Shown piece by piece: positions 16,924-25,502 of a stretch of DNA of 43,160 nucleotides (the stretch's first letter is position 1; each line of letters begins with the position of its first letter). Below the pieces are notes generated by a model that did not search any database, was not told where the DNA came from, and saw only the letters and a program-made list of their open reading frames with translations. Made by a program: the position numbers and the translations under genes. Where the stretch lies: NCBI GenBank assembly GCA_902784675.1, contig CACZVR010000006.1, positions 1 through 43,160 of the forward strand. The letters run 5' to 3'. Source of the DNA: an uncultured Bacteroidales bacterium. Its GTDB lineage: Bacteria; Bacteroidota; Bacteroidia; Bacteroidales; Muribaculaceae.

Positions 16924-17487
16924 TCAGAACTTGTAGTTGTCGCTGTCGAGGCTGTCCATCTCGTCGAAGTCAGAGATTTCGTCCTCGTTATACTCCTCGT
17001 CACCATAGAACTCGCTGCGGTCAATGGGCTCGATGTTGTTGGCATCGGGAATCTTGGGCAGGGTGATGAATTCGGTGATGTCCACGTTCTCGGCAGGAGG
17101 TGTACCCAACTTGAGTTCGCACAAGGGATCGTGCAAGGTCTTACCGGGGATGGTTTCCTTGAGTTTGATCTTGAAGAAACGCTCGGTCATGTAGTCAAAG
17201 ACGAACTTCATGCGCTGTCCCTCGTCCTCGATGATCTCGTCGAGTTGTGCATCATCCATGATCCAGATGTCCTCGTCGGTATCGGTTCCCATGTCCATGC
17301 AGGTGACCTCTTTTTCCTTGTTCCACTCGTCGTCACAGATGTAGAATGAGTCCATCTGTTCCTTGCTGTAGCCTGCAGAATCCAGGATGACATTGCGCAA
17401 CTGCATGAATGTCGCCGTCGAGTCGATGGCGATTTGTAACTTGAAGTTATCAGCTTCGTCCGAAACTATCACGAATCTGTAAATCAT
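16924..17487 (-). CDS. Plasmid pRiA4b ORF-3 / IS1096 TnpR-like family protein
   Basis: A 187-residue cytoplasmic protein. Residues about 1-130 match the pRiA4b ORF-3-like domain (MIYRFVIVSDEADNFKLQI, QLRNVILDSAGY, SFYICDDEWNKEKEVTCMDM in pieces), a family often named IS1096 element passenger TnpR. The family name comes from an element passenger gene; there is no transposase or inverted repeat here, so it should be seen as an ordinary conserved gene of unknown role. The last 50 residues are strongly acidic (DRSEFYGDEEYNEDEISDFDEMD in pieces) and end SDNYKF. It stands alone between the lipoprotein gene and spt. Confidence 0.75.
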   Translation of the reverse strand: MIYRFVIVSDEADNFKLQIAIDSTATFMQLRNVILDSAGYSKEQMDSFYICDDEWNKEKEVTCMDMGTDTDEDIWIMDDAQLDEIIEDEGQRMKFVFDYMTERFFKIKLKETIPGKTLHDPLCELKLGTPPAENVDITEFITLPKIPDANNIEPIDRSEFYGDEEYNEDEISDFDEMDSLDSDNYKF

Positions 17488-17610
17488 AATATAAGTAGTG
17501 TTGTTCTATCGGTTTGACGTTGCGAAATTACTAATACATTTTCATCAAACAAGTATTTTTGCAGTTTTTTTCACGGATATACCGAAAAAATGAGGTGTAG
17601 AGGATGCAAA

Positions 17611-17637
17611 GGAGCCGCGCCGAGGTGGCGTGGCTCC
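17611..17637 (-). terminator. Likely terminator of spt
   Basis: An 11-position stem (17611-17621 with 17627-17637) around a 5-nt loop, 33 nt after the spt stop codon. One pair is A-C on the minus strand. It is followed by TTTGCATC, a short T-run. Confidence 0.5.
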
Positions 17638-17669
17638 TGTTGCTTGTATCAAATGGTGATTTTCGCGTG

Positions 17670-18857
17670 TCAGGGCACGAGGCCGTAGGCACGGAAAACC
17701 TTCTGGATTTTTTCCAGAGCATAGCTCACCTGCTCGTGGGTGTGCGTTGCCATGAGGCTGAAACGGATGAGCGTGTCGTTGGGTGCTACAGCAGGCGAAA
17801 CGACAGGATTGACGAAGATGCCCTCATTCAACAAGTCGCGCGTGATAGCGAAGGTCTTGTTGTTGTCGCGGATGAACAAGGGGATGATGGGCGTCTCGGT
17901 GTGGCCGATCTCGCATCCCATGTCACGGAAACCTTGCAGTGCCTCGTGAGTGATTTTCCAGAGGTGCTCCTGACGCTCGGGCTCGGCAATCATGATGTCG
18001 ATGGCCTTCATTGCCGCTGCTGTCGAAGCCGGCGTGATGCTGGCGGTGAAGATGTAGCTGCGGGAATGATGGCGCAGGTAGTTGGTGATGACCTTGCTGG
18101 TGGCGATGAAGCCGCCCAGCGAAGCAATTGACTTGGAGAATGTGCCCATGATGAGGTCCACCTCGTCGCGCAGGCCGAAGTGGTCGCACACGCCACGGCC
18201 ACCCTCGCCGAAGACGCCGATGCCGTGAGCCTCGTCAACCATGATGCTGGCGTTGTACTTGTGGGCAAGGTCCACAATGTCGGGGAGCTTGCACACATCG
18301 CCCTCCATCGAGAATACACCGTCGGTGACGATGAGCTTGACGCGGTCGGGCTCGCATTTCTTGAGCTGATTCTCGAGCGACGCCATGTCGTTGTGCTTGT
18401 ACTTCAAGGAGTTGGAAAACGAGAGGCGACGGCCCTCGATGATCGAGGCATGGTCCTGTTCGTCCCACAGGATGTAGTCCTCGCGACCGGTGAGCGTGGA
18501 GATGACGCCCAGGTTCACACCGAAACCAGTGCTGTAGATCATCGCGTCCTCCTTGCCCTCATACTCGGCCAACTTTTTCTCGAGCTGTTTGTGCAGGTCG
18601 AGCGTGCCGTTGAGGAAAGGCGAACCGGCGCAACCGGTGCCGTATTTTTCGGTGGCCTCGATGGCTGCCTGCTTGATGCGTTCATCGTTGACCAGGCCTG
18701 AATAACAGTTGGAACCGAACATGAGTACCTTCTTGCCATTCATGATGACCTCGGTATCCTGCTCACTTGAGATAGCGCGGAAGTAAGGGTAGATTCCAGC
18801 CGCCTTGGCTTTTTGCGGCTCCTCGTATCGAGCTAACTTACTTTCTAATAAGTTCAT
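17670..18857 (-). CDS. spt: Serine palmitoyltransferase (alpha-oxoamine synthase family)
   Basis: A 395-residue cytoplasmic PLP enzyme. It condenses L-serine with a long-chain acyl-CoA to 3-ketosphinganine, the first step of sphingolipid synthesis in Bacteroidota. Visible features: Schiff-base lysine K242 in GTFSKSIASLGGF, D208 in VDEAHG for the pyridine nitrogen, H136 in DQDHAS stacking on the cofactor. The opening (LLESKLARYEEPQKAKAAGIYPYF in pieces) and MFGSNCYSGL resemble the Bacteroides Spt sequence as I recall it, more than glycine C-acetyltransferase (Kbl) or BioF, which are the alternatives. It is transcribed alone, with a -7 box 73 nt upstream and a hairpin downstream. No other sphingolipid gene (for example the ketosphinganine reductase) is in the window. 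Confidence 0.85.
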   Translation of the reverse strand: MNLLESKLARYEEPQKAKAAGIYPYFRAISSEQDTEVIMNGKKVLMFGSNCYSGLVNDERIKQAAIEATEKYGTGCAGSPFLNGTLDLHKQLEKKLAEYEGKEDAMIYSTGFGVNLGVISTLTGREDYILWDEQDHASIIEGRRLSFSNSLKYKHNDMASLENQLKKCEPDRVKLIVTDGVFSMEGDVCKLPDIVDLAHKYNASIMVDEAHGIGVFGEGGRGVCDHFGLRDEVDLIMGTFSKSIASLGGFIATSKVITNYLRHHSRSYIFTASITPASTAAAMKAIDIMIAEPERQEHLWKITHEALQGFRDMGCEIGHTETPIIPLFIRDNNKTFAITRDLLNEGIFVNPVVSPAVAPNDTLIRFSLMATHTHEQVSYALEKIQKVFRAYGLVP

Positions 18858-18929
18858 ATCGTTTTGTCTAAATTCATTAACAGCGATGTTTGAGCAATGT
18901 CAAACATGGCCTCACTACATAATTGGCTG

Positions 18930-18937
18930 CAAATATA
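18930..18937 (-). promoter_or_regulatory. Bacteroidota -7 box of spt
   Basis: Minus-strand TATATTTG, a full TAnnTTTG match, 72 nt before the spt start. This predicts a leader of about 65 nt. Nothing else is recognised in the 236-bp gap 18858-19093. Confidence 0.6.
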
Positions 18938-19093
18938 TAAAAAGAATTCTTAACGAGATGTTAAAAAGGCATCAAAAAGTGACATTTGAGGGAAATCATT
19001 AAAGATTAACCCCTTGTGGCACATGAGATGTCGCCTTGTTAATATTTTTTAAAAGGCAATTTTGACCGACATTCTCGCACTGGGCGAACAACG

Positions 19094-19279
19094 TCAGTCA
19101 CGATCGGCATCGTCCATCTCAAGCTCGGCGTTCTGCAAGAGGTCATAGTCCGAGAACTCCACACCGTCAAAGTCGCCGTCCTCGAACATCAGGTAATCCT
19201 GACGCAGACATCCTGAAAACATGGCACACATGACAGTCAGCACTGCCAACGACACCAAGCATTTCAATATCTTTTTCAT
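19094..19279 (-). CDS. Very small acidic lipoprotein
   Basis: A 61-residue protein with signal peptide and lipobox FSGC (Cys at residue 24). The mature part is only about 38 residues and highly acidic (YLMFEDGDFDGVEFSDYD, then ELEMDDADRD). The size and charge make it look like a lipid-anchored acidic peptide; I do not recognise a family. It is on the minus strand, divergent from ligA. Real-gene status rests on the clean signal peptide and lipobox. Confidence 0.65.
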   Translation of the reverse strand: MKKILKCLVSLAVLTVMCAMFSGCLRQDYLMFEDGDFDGVEFSDYDLLQNAELEMDDADRD

Positions 19280-19400
19280 ATACTCAAATGGTTATCATCA
19301 AAAAACACTGCAAAAATAACAAAAAATGACATGCGTTGCACATTTTCTCGTCTAAAAAGCTTAATTTAGCGGTTCAAAACCACGAAATTTCATCAGCCAC

Positions 19401-21407
19401 ATGGACTTATTTGAACAGCGAATCAAGGAATTACGGGAAATCATCAACCGCCATAACCACAACTACTATGTGCTCAACGCGCCCACGGTGAGCGACCAGG
19501 TGTTTGACGCGTTGCTGCGCGAGTTGCAGGACCTGGAACGTGACTATCCCCAGTATCAAGACCCGCTCTCCCCCACCCAACGCGTGGGCAGCGACATCAG
19601 CAAGGGGTTCACGCAGGTGCGACACGAGCGACCGATGATGTCGCTGTCGAACAGCTACAGCATCGAGGAGGTTCAGGACTTCCTGCGCCGCGCCCAGGAC
19701 GGTCTGGGCGGCGAAGCCAGTGAGATCGTGGGCGAGATGAAATATGACGGCACCTCGATTTCGGTGACCTATGAGCACGGGCGGCTGGTGCGTGCCGTGA
19801 CGCGCGGCGACGGTGTGCAAGGCGACGATGTGACGGCCAACGTCATCACCATCAAGAGCGTCCCCCTTGAGATCACTGGTGTCGAAGACCTGCCCGACAA
19901 GTTTGAGGTGCGTGGCGAGATCGTGCTGCCGTGGAAGAGTTTCGAGAAACTCAACGAGGAGCGCCAGTTCAATGAGGAACCGCTGTTCGCCAACCCCCGC
20001 AACGCCGCTGCCGGTACGCTCAAGCTGCAGAACAGTGCCGAAGTCGCTCGTCGTGGCTTGGATGCGGTATTCTACTTCCTGCTGGGCGACAACCTGCCGT
20101 TCGAGACACACTATGAAAGCTTGACGGCGCTCAAACGCTGGGGCTTCAAGACCGGTGTGATGACCATCCTGCCCAGCATCGACGCAGTGAAAGACTTCAT
20201 CAATCACTGGGACGTGGAGCGCAAAACGCTGCCTGTCGCCACCGACGGACTCGTGTTCAAAATCAACTCGCTGCGCCAGCAACTCAACCTGGGCGCCACT
20301 GCCAAATCGCCACGCTGGGCCATCGCCTACAAATTCGCACCCGAGCGAGAATGCACCAAGCTGCAGTTCGTGTCGTTTGAGGTGGGCCGCACCGGCGTCA
20401 TCACGCCTGTCGCCAATCTTGACCCCGTGCTGCTGAGCGGCACCATAGTCAAGCGCGCATCGTTGCATAATGCCGATATCATCGAGCAGCTCGACATCCA
20501 CGAGGGCGATATGCTGTATGTTGAAAAGGGCGGCGAGATCATTCCAAAAATCGTGGGCGTTGACGAGAAAAGGCGTGAGCCCGGCAGCCGACCCATCGCC
20601 TTCGTCACCCATTGCCCGTCATGCGGCACACCATTGCAGCGTGTTGAGGGCGAGGCAGCCTGGGTGTGCCCCAACAAGTGGGGCTGCGGCCCGCAGATTT
20701 GCGGTCGCATCGAGCATTTTGTGGGTCGTCATGCCATGGACATCGACGGCATCGGCGAGGAAGTGGCTGTCATCCTCAACAAGAGCGGACTGGTAAACGA
20801 CGTGGCCGACCTGTACGACCTCACTCAGGAGAAACTGGTTGCCCTTGACCGTTTCCAGGAGAAGAGCGCCCAACGCATTCTGCGGGGTGTGGAAGCCAGC
20901 CGCCAAGTGCCGTTCGCCCGCGTGATTTTTGCCCTATCCATCCCCTTTGTGGGCGAGACGACCGGCAAGGTACTGGCCCGCCACACCCGCGACATCGACA
21001 CCTTGATGTCGCTGCCTGCCGAAGAACTTGCCGCAATTCCTGAAATCGGTCCCAAGATCGCTCAATCCATCGTCGATTTCTTTGCCGAGGAGCGCAACCG
21101 TGTCATCGTCGAGCGCTTGCGGGCTGCCGGTGTGCAATTGTCGCTCACCGAGGAAGAGACCGCCAGCCAGACCGACAAACTGCAGGGCAAGAAAGTCGTC
21201 ATCAGCGGCGTGTTCGCCAAACACTCACGCGAGGAGTACAAAGCAATGATCGAGCAGAACGGCGGCAAGAACGTGAGCAGCATCTCGAGCGCCACAAGTT
21301 TCATACTCGCCGGCGAGAACATGGGTCCAGCCAAACTCGAAAAAGCGCGCAAACTGGGTATCGACATCATCAACGAGGACCAGTTCCTGGAGATGATTGC
21401 CGATTGA
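19401..21407 (+). CDS. ligA: NAD-dependent DNA ligase LigA
   Basis: A 668-residue enzyme that seals nicks in DNA using NAD+. Domain order is standard: Ia domain (1-65, with [15 protein letters not shown]), adenylation domain with catalytic K114 in [11 protein letters not shown] fold, four-Cys zinc finger (CPSCGTPL ... VCPNKWGC), helix-hairpin-helix region, and a C-terminal BRCT domain (from about residue 590, [12 protein letters not shown]). Length is normal. It starts 121 nt from the divergent small lipoprotein gene; the gene at 21446 follows 38 nt downstream and is likely co-transcribed. Confidence 0.97.
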   Translation: MDLFEQRIKELREIINRHNHNYYVLNAPTVSDQVFDALLRELQDLERDYPQYQDPLSPTQRVGSDISKGFTQVRHERPMMSLSNSYSIEEVQDFLRRAQDGLGGEASEIVGEMKYDGTSISVTYEHGRLVRAVTRGDGVQGDDVTANVITIKSVPLEITGVEDLPDKFEVRGEIVLPWKSFEKLNEERQFNEEPLFANPRNAAAGTLKLQNSAEVARRGLDAVFYFLLGDNLPFETHYESLTALKRWGFKTGVMTILPSIDAVKDFINHWDVERKTLPVATDGLVFKINSLRQQLNLGATAKSPRWAIAYKFAPERECTKLQFVSFEVGRTGVITPVANLDPVLLSGTIVKRASLHNADIIEQLDIHEGDMLYVEKGGEIIPKIVGVDEKRREPGSRPIAFVTHCPSCGTPLQRVEGEAAWVCPNKWGCGPQICGRIEHFVGRHAMDIDGIGEEVAVILNKSGLVNDVADLYDLTQEKLVALDRFQEKSAQRILRGVEASRQVPFARVIFALSIPFVGETTGKVLARHTRDIDTLMSLPAEELAAIPEIGPKIAQSIVDFFAEERNRVIVERLRAAGVQLSLTEEETASQTDKLQGKKVVISGVFAKHSREEYKAMIEQNGGKNVSSISSATSFILAGENMGPAKLEKARKLGIDIINEDQFLEMIAD

Positions 21408-21445
21408 GTGGGAAACAACGCAGAAAACGGCTTATATAATTAAAG

Positions 21446-22072
21446 ATGAGAAAAATCATGAGCGCCATCCTCTTTGCAACCAGCTGCCTCATGTGCAGCG
21501 GACAGGGGGTCACGGACTTTGTCACAGCAATGTTGCAGCAGTACCCACAGGCGCGGTTGCTTGACATCTACAAGTCGTGTTTCCAGGATTACATGGGTCC
21601 CGAGCATCTGGTGAACGACATGGAAAGCGCCCGTTCCTATCTGGAGCAAGAGCTGTCTACGGCCGAAGGTGACACCTTGCAATCATGGTATTGGGAACCG
21701 TGCGGCATCGGCGACAATCATGTGCGCGTGAGCCTGCAGGCGGTGTTTGACGGACTCATCACAGCCGACGCGCTGCTTGAGGCCTTTGTCAACAGTGCCA
21801 ACACCGAGCACCCCACCGTTGAACAGTGGGCAGCACGCTGGCACGAAATCATCAGCGTGATTGACGACATGGCCCTCACCCTGCCCCACTATGACGAGGA
21901 CAAGCAATTTATCGAGGATGTACTGGCCATGGGGAAATATGCCATCAGCCACTCTCCAGAATACCGCGAGGCCTATTCGCCACATTACCGCATCGTCAAG
22001 CGCGACATCTTTGAACAAGAGCTCAAACCGCTATTAGAGGCAGGAAGACCCGGTTGCTGCAGAAAACCTTGA
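21446..22072 (+). CDS. Conserved secreted protein of unknown function
   Basis: A 208-residue protein with a short signal peptide (MRKIMSAILFATSCLMCSGQ). The mature part is helical with striking conserved-looking stretches: LLDIYKSCFQDYMGPEHLV, EPCGIGDNHVRVSL, and YAISHSPEYREAYSPHYRIV. I recall similar Bacteroidales proteins, always annotated hypothetical, and know of no function. The many His, Asp and Glu residues in conserved-looking blocks could suggest an enzyme or metal site, but no catalytic motif is clear. It lies 38 nt after ligA and ends before a strong terminator. Confidence 0.8.
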   Translation: MRKIMSAILFATSCLMCSGQGVTDFVTAMLQQYPQARLLDIYKSCFQDYMGPEHLVNDMESARSYLEQELSTAEGDTLQSWYWEPCGIGDNHVRVSLQAVFDGLITADALLEAFVNSANTEHPTVEQWAARWHEIISVIDDMALTLPHYDEDKQFIEDVLAMGKYAISHSPEYREAYSPHYRIVKRDIFEQELKPLLEAGRPGCCRKP

Positions 22073-22096
22073 AGCCAGACAGCTAGTGCATATAAA

Positions 22097-22140
22097 GCGC
22101 CCCGCTGAGTCGCCGGTGACTCGCGGGGCGCGGCTTTGTT
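22097..22140. terminator. Shared terminator between convergent genes
   Basis: Stem of 9 bp (22097-22105 with 22123-22131) continued, after one unpaired T, by 5 bp (22107-22111 with 22118-22122), loop GCCGGT. On the plus strand it is followed by GGCTTTGTTTG; on the minus strand by TTTATATG. It likely ends both the gene at 21446-22072 and the DUF4251 gene. Confidence 0.75.
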
Positions 22141-22189
22141 TGCTCCTGTTGGAGCTACCATCTATTACCGGCATTTATCTTGAATTCGA

Positions 22190-22801
22190 TTAACGATGAT
22201 CATTGTCACGATAAGGCAGGATTTCGCCATAGATGGTGATCTCGGGGGTGCCGTTGATGCGGGCCATCGCCTGTTTGCCATTGTGGTAGAGCGTGATATA
22301 CACCTGGGTGTTTACCGAGCCACTGATCAGATTACACTTGAAAATCACGTCACCGTTATCCTTCACCTTGTAGTCCTTGTTGCGCACATTGCCCTTACCT
22401 GTCCATCCACCAAGGCCGTTTGAGCCAGGATTAACTCCATTGAACGCATACTGGATGATGCCGTCGTCGCCCTGAATAAGGATGAAATTGGAACGAGGGT
22501 TGATGCCATAGTGGCGATAACCCATACGGCCGAACTGAACATAGTCGGCCACGAGTACAAAGTATCCGCGCCGCATCGAGTTGCTGGCTTTGGCATAGGC
22601 CACATCATCGTTCAACTCACGCAGCTTTTTCTCGCGTTCCTTGATTTCCTTCTTGCTCTCCTTGACAGGCTCGGCGGGCGTAATCATCTCGAGCTGCACG
22701 TTCTCGTCGGTCACAATTTCGATCTCATCGGGGACAATCTGTGCCGAGGCACCGAGTCCCATTGCAATTATCGCGCTTAGCGTCATCAATATCTTTTTCA
22801 T
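22190..22801 (-). CDS. DUF4251 family secreted protein
   Basis: A 203-residue protein with signal peptide (ending MGLGASAQ). Residues about 30-70 are a highly charged linker (KESKKEIKEREKKLRELNDD in part), probably a short coiled coil. The DUF4251 domain follows (about 75-203: FVLVADYVQFGRMGY, SNFILIQGDDGIIQYA, TQVYITLYHNGKQAMARI). DUF4251 proteins are typical of Bacteroidales, periplasmic or surface, with unknown function. It is divergent from the CPBP protease gene. Confidence 0.85.
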   Translation of the reverse strand: MKKILMTLSAIIAMGLGASAQIVPDEIEIVTDENVQLEMITPAEPVKESKKEIKEREKKLRELNDDVAYAKASNSMRRGYFVLVADYVQFGRMGYRHYGINPRSNFILIQGDDGIIQYAFNGVNPGSNGLGGWTGKGNVRNKDYKVKDNGDVIFKCNLISGSVNTQVYITLYHNGKQAMARINGTPEITIYGEILPYRDNDHR

Positions 22802-22863
22802 TATTCCTTGAGGTTTTAAATGATTATTCTATGTCTTTTAGACAAGACAATTTGATTTTTGTT

Positions 22864-22871
22864 TAATTTTG
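22864..22871 (+). promoter_or_regulatory. Bacteroidota -7 box before the CPBP gene
   Basis: TAATTTTG matches TAnnTTTG. It overlaps an in-frame TTG at 22869, so translation cannot start there; the ATGs at 22884, 22893 or 22911 are the candidates, with the first nearly leaderless. Confidence 0.55.
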
Positions 22872-22883
22872 CAAGGCAAAAAA

Positions 22884-23747
22884 ATGACAGACATGGAAAG
22901 AAAGACAAACATGAAACTGAGCACGCGGCTGCTATTGCTGCTTTGCCTGATGGGCGCAGGACTGGTTGTCGCCAGCGTGGGCGGTGTCCTGCTTTCTAGC
23001 ATGGGCTTGCTCACGATGCTCACCGTGCAGGATGTGCTGGCTTTTATCGTCCCGGCTATCGTGGCGATGGCCATTTTCTACCGCCGCCCCTTGCATGCCA
23101 TGTACATCGACAGGGCTCCGAGTTGGCGGGCATTGGTGTTAGTTGTTGTGTTCTATGTCGTGTCACTTCCTGCCATGAACTGGCTGGTAGAAGCCAATCA
23201 AGCCATGAGCCTGCCCTCATGGATGAGCGGCATTGAACAGATGATGCGCTCGCTTGAAGACAGCGCCGCCGACGCCACCGAGCAGTTACTGGACATCAAC
23301 AGTGTGGGAAAACTGCTTGCCTGCCTGTTTGTCGTCGGCTTCATGGCGGGGTTGAGCGAGGAAATTCTCTTTCGCGGAGCGATGCAGCGCACCATGCATG
23401 ACAGCCGCCTGGGCATCCATGCCGCCGTGTGGATCACAGCCATCGTGTTCAGCGCTTTCCATCTGCAATTTTTCGGGTTCTTCCCCCGCATGGTGCTGGG
23501 CTTGTGGCTGGGTTATCTGTTGGTGTGGAGCCGCAGTCTGTGGGTACCCATCATCGCCCACACGCTCAACAACAGCAGTGTGGTCATCTTCAGTTATCTC
23601 GCCAACAAAGGGGCGGTGTCCGAAGGATTTGGCGACCATCTGGGCCTCCCCGCCCAAGGCGCCATCCCATGGGTCGCCCTTGCCAGCCTGATCGTGAGCC
23701 TTGCCGTTGCCGTGCGGGCACACCGCCATCAGGAAAAGCTCAAGTAA
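22884..23747 (+). CDS. CPBP-family intramembrane metalloprotease
   Basis: About 287 residues from the ATG at 22884 (22893 and 22911 are other in-frame ATGs; the last gives the most natural membrane start, MKLSTRLLLLLC). The protein is polytopic with about six to eight membrane segments. The Abi/CAAX protease motifs are complete: EEILFRGAMQR (EExxxR), FSAFHLQFFGF (FxxxH) and HTLNNSSV (HxxxN). Members are Rce1-like glutamate intramembrane proteases; in bacteria some act in bacteriocin self-immunity or signalling. No bacteriocin gene is nearby. Substrate unknown. Confidence 0.88.
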   Translation: MTDMERKTNMKLSTRLLLLLCLMGAGLVVASVGGVLLSSMGLLTMLTVQDVLAFIVPAIVAMAIFYRRPLHAMYIDRAPSWRALVLVVVFYVVSLPAMNWLVEANQAMSLPSWMSGIEQMMRSLEDSAADATEQLLDINSVGKLLACLFVVGFMAGLSEEILFRGAMQRTMHDSRLGIHAAVWITAIVFSAFHLQFFGFFPRMVLGLWLGYLLVWSRSLWVPIIAHTLNNSSVVIFSYLANKGAVSEGFGDHLGLPAQGAIPWVALASLIVSLAVAVRAHRHQEKLK

Positions 23748-23780
23748 CTACCCTAACATTTCCAGAAAAACCATCGAACG

Positions 23781-23807
23781 CAACGGTTGTTTAACAACAC
23801 TGTTGTG
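23781..23807. other. Cluster of GTTG/CAAC inverted repeats upstream of rprX
   Basis: The segment holds a 13-bp palindrome (GTTGTTTAACAAC at 23786-23798) overlapping a second one (ACAAC, ACT, GTTGT), preceded by another CAAC at 23781. It lies about 85 nt upstream of the rprX -33 box. It could be an operator (for example autoregulation by RprY) or a weak terminator of the CPBP gene; there is no T-run directly after it. Confidence 0.35.
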
Positions 23808-23882
23808 AAGTGGATGTTTTGACTTCAAAAGTGCTCCGTTTAACATTTCAAGTTAATTTTTTCAGCAAAAAGTGAAAGAAAA

Positions 23883-23914
23883 TTTGGCATTTTCACAATT
23901 AAGTGTTAATTTTG
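23883..23914 (+). promoter_or_regulatory. Complete Bacteroidota promoter of rprX-rprY
   Basis: TTTG at 23883-23886 as -33 element, 20-nt spacer, and TAATTTTG at 23907-23914 as -7 element. Both boxes and the spacing match the consensus. It is 47 nt from the rprX start. Confidence 0.75.
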
Positions 23915-23961
23915 CCGTTGATTGTTAAAACGATAATTCTGACAAAAGACACAAAACTCTC

Positions 23962-25467
23962 ATGAAGAGATCAACGATATGGATATTGACTGTTGTGATG
24001 GCGATCGCCCTGCTGGGACTGCTCGCCATGCAGATCGTCTATCTCGAAAAGATGGTCGCAATGCGCAACAGCCAGTTCAGTGAAATAGTGATGCGCAGCC
24101 TCTACAGCGTGTCTCGCATGCTCGAACAGAACGAAACGAAATATTTCCTTGACAAGGATCTTGCCGAGGCCGAGCAGGCATACTCTGGCATCAGTCAGAA
24201 CAGTTTCAACTTCAGCGACCGTCACGAGGCGACAATCGACACGACGTTCACCCCCGACGAGCGCCCCAAAGACAAAGTACGTCCCGCCAACTTGCCCACG
24301 CTGCAAGACCTGAACGACACTTACCAGCTCAAGCAGGAAGCGCTCAAGGGACAGTATCTGTACCAGAAGAGTCTGCTCAACGAGGTCATCCTCACCATCC
24401 TGAACCACTCCAGCGACCGCCCCATCCAGGAGCGTGCCGACAGTGCCACGGTGTCGAGCTACCTGCGCTCTGAATTGGAGTTCAACGGGCTGACACTGCC
24501 ATTTGAGTTCGCCATCGTGAACCGCACCAACGGCATGGTCTACAAGACCGAGGGGTACTCGCCCATGTCTCAGCAGGACGTTTACAGCCTGCTGCTGTTC
24601 CCCAACGACCCGAAGAACAAGCAGAACACGCTCAGTGTCACCTTCCCCAACAAGAGTGACTACATCTTCTCGTCGGTGAAATTCCTGGTGCCCTCGCTGG
24701 CATTCACCTTCCTGTTGTTGGGCGTGTTCCTCTACACCATCTCGGTAGCCTTCAAACAGAAGAAGCTGAGCGAGATCAAGAACGACTTCATCAACAACAT
24801 GACGCACGAGTTCAAGACACCCATCTCGTCAATCTCGATCGCCGCCCAGATGCTCAATGACGACAGCGTGCGCAAGAGTCCCGAGATGCTCAAACACGTG
24901 TCGGGCGTGATCAACGACGAGACCAAGCGACTGCGCTTCCAGGTCGAGAAGGTGCTGCAGCTCTCGCTGTTCGACCGCAAGAACGCGACCATGCGCCTTG
25001 AGGAGGAAGACGCCAACGCGAGCATCTACAGTGTGATCAACACCTTTAAACTTAAGGTGGAAAAATACGGCGGGCACATCAGCGCCAACCTGGATGCCGA
25101 GGACCCCATCATCAACGTGGACCGCATGCATTTCACCAACGTGATTTTCAATCTGCTTGACAATGCCGTCAAGTATCGCCGCGAGGACGTGCCGCCCGAG
25201 TTGGAGGTGAGCACCATCAACCCCGACGACGACCACATCCAGATTACTGTTGCGGACAACGGCATCGGCATGAAACGCGAGGACCTGAAGAAAATCTTTG
25301 AGAAGTTCTACCGCGTGTCCACCGGCAACCTGCACGATGTGAAAGGTTTTGGACTGGGCCTTGCCTATGTACACAAGATGATTGACCTGTTCGGCGGTTC
25401 GATCCGTGCCGAGAGCGAGGTCAACCAAGGATCGAAATTCATTATCACTTTACCGCTATACAAATAA
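23962..25467 (+). CDS. rprX: Sensor histidine kinase RprX
   Basis: A 501-residue inner-membrane sensor kinase. TM1 at about 6-28, a periplasmic sensor region of about 210 residues, TM2 at about 241-263, HisKA domain with phospho-acceptor H282 in NMTHEFKTPISS, and an HATPase domain with LLDNAVKY (N box), VADNGIGM (G1), and FGLGLAYV (G2). The layout and the partner next door identify it as the RprX of the Bacteroides RprXY system. It starts 47 nt after a full promoter and is followed after 35 nt by rprY. What the periplasmic region senses is not known to me. Confidence 0.9.
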   Translation: MKRSTIWILTVVMAIALLGLLAMQIVYLEKMVAMRNSQFSEIVMRSLYSVSRMLEQNETKYFLDKDLAEAEQAYSGISQNSFNFSDRHEATIDTTFTPDERPKDKVRPANLPTLQDLNDTYQLKQEALKGQYLYQKSLLNEVILTILNHSSDRPIQERADSATVSSYLRSELEFNGLTLPFEFAIVNRTNGMVYKTEGYSPMSQQDVYSLLLFPNDPKNKQNTLSVTFPNKSDYIFSSVKFLVPSLAFTFLLLGVFLYTISVAFKQKKLSEIKNDFINNMTHEFKTPISSISIAAQMLNDDSVRKSPEMLKHVSGVINDETKRLRFQVEKVLQLSLFDRKNATMRLEEEDANASIYSVINTFKLKVEKYGGHISANLDAEDPIINVDRMHFTNVIFNLLDNAVKYRREDVPPELEVSTINPDDDHIQITVADNGIGMKREDLKKIFEKFYRVSTGNLHDVKGFGLGLAYVHKMIDLFGGSIRAESEVNQGSKFIITLPLYK

Positions 25468-25502
25468 TTAAATCATTATACAAACACTAAAAAAAGACAA
25501 TT

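Noticed and set aside
16924-17487. Insertion sequence, because the family is called IS1096 passenger TnpR
   Set aside because: No transposase, terminal inverted repeats or target duplication nearby; the family name is historical.
19431-20612. Minus-strand open frame (393 codons) opposite ligA
   Set aside because: LigA motifs on the plus strand are complete; the antisense product has no recognisable domain.
22884-23747. Bacteriocin immunity system around the CPBP protease
   Set aside because: No small leader-peptide gene, ABC exporter or double-Gly peptide is found in the flanking gaps.
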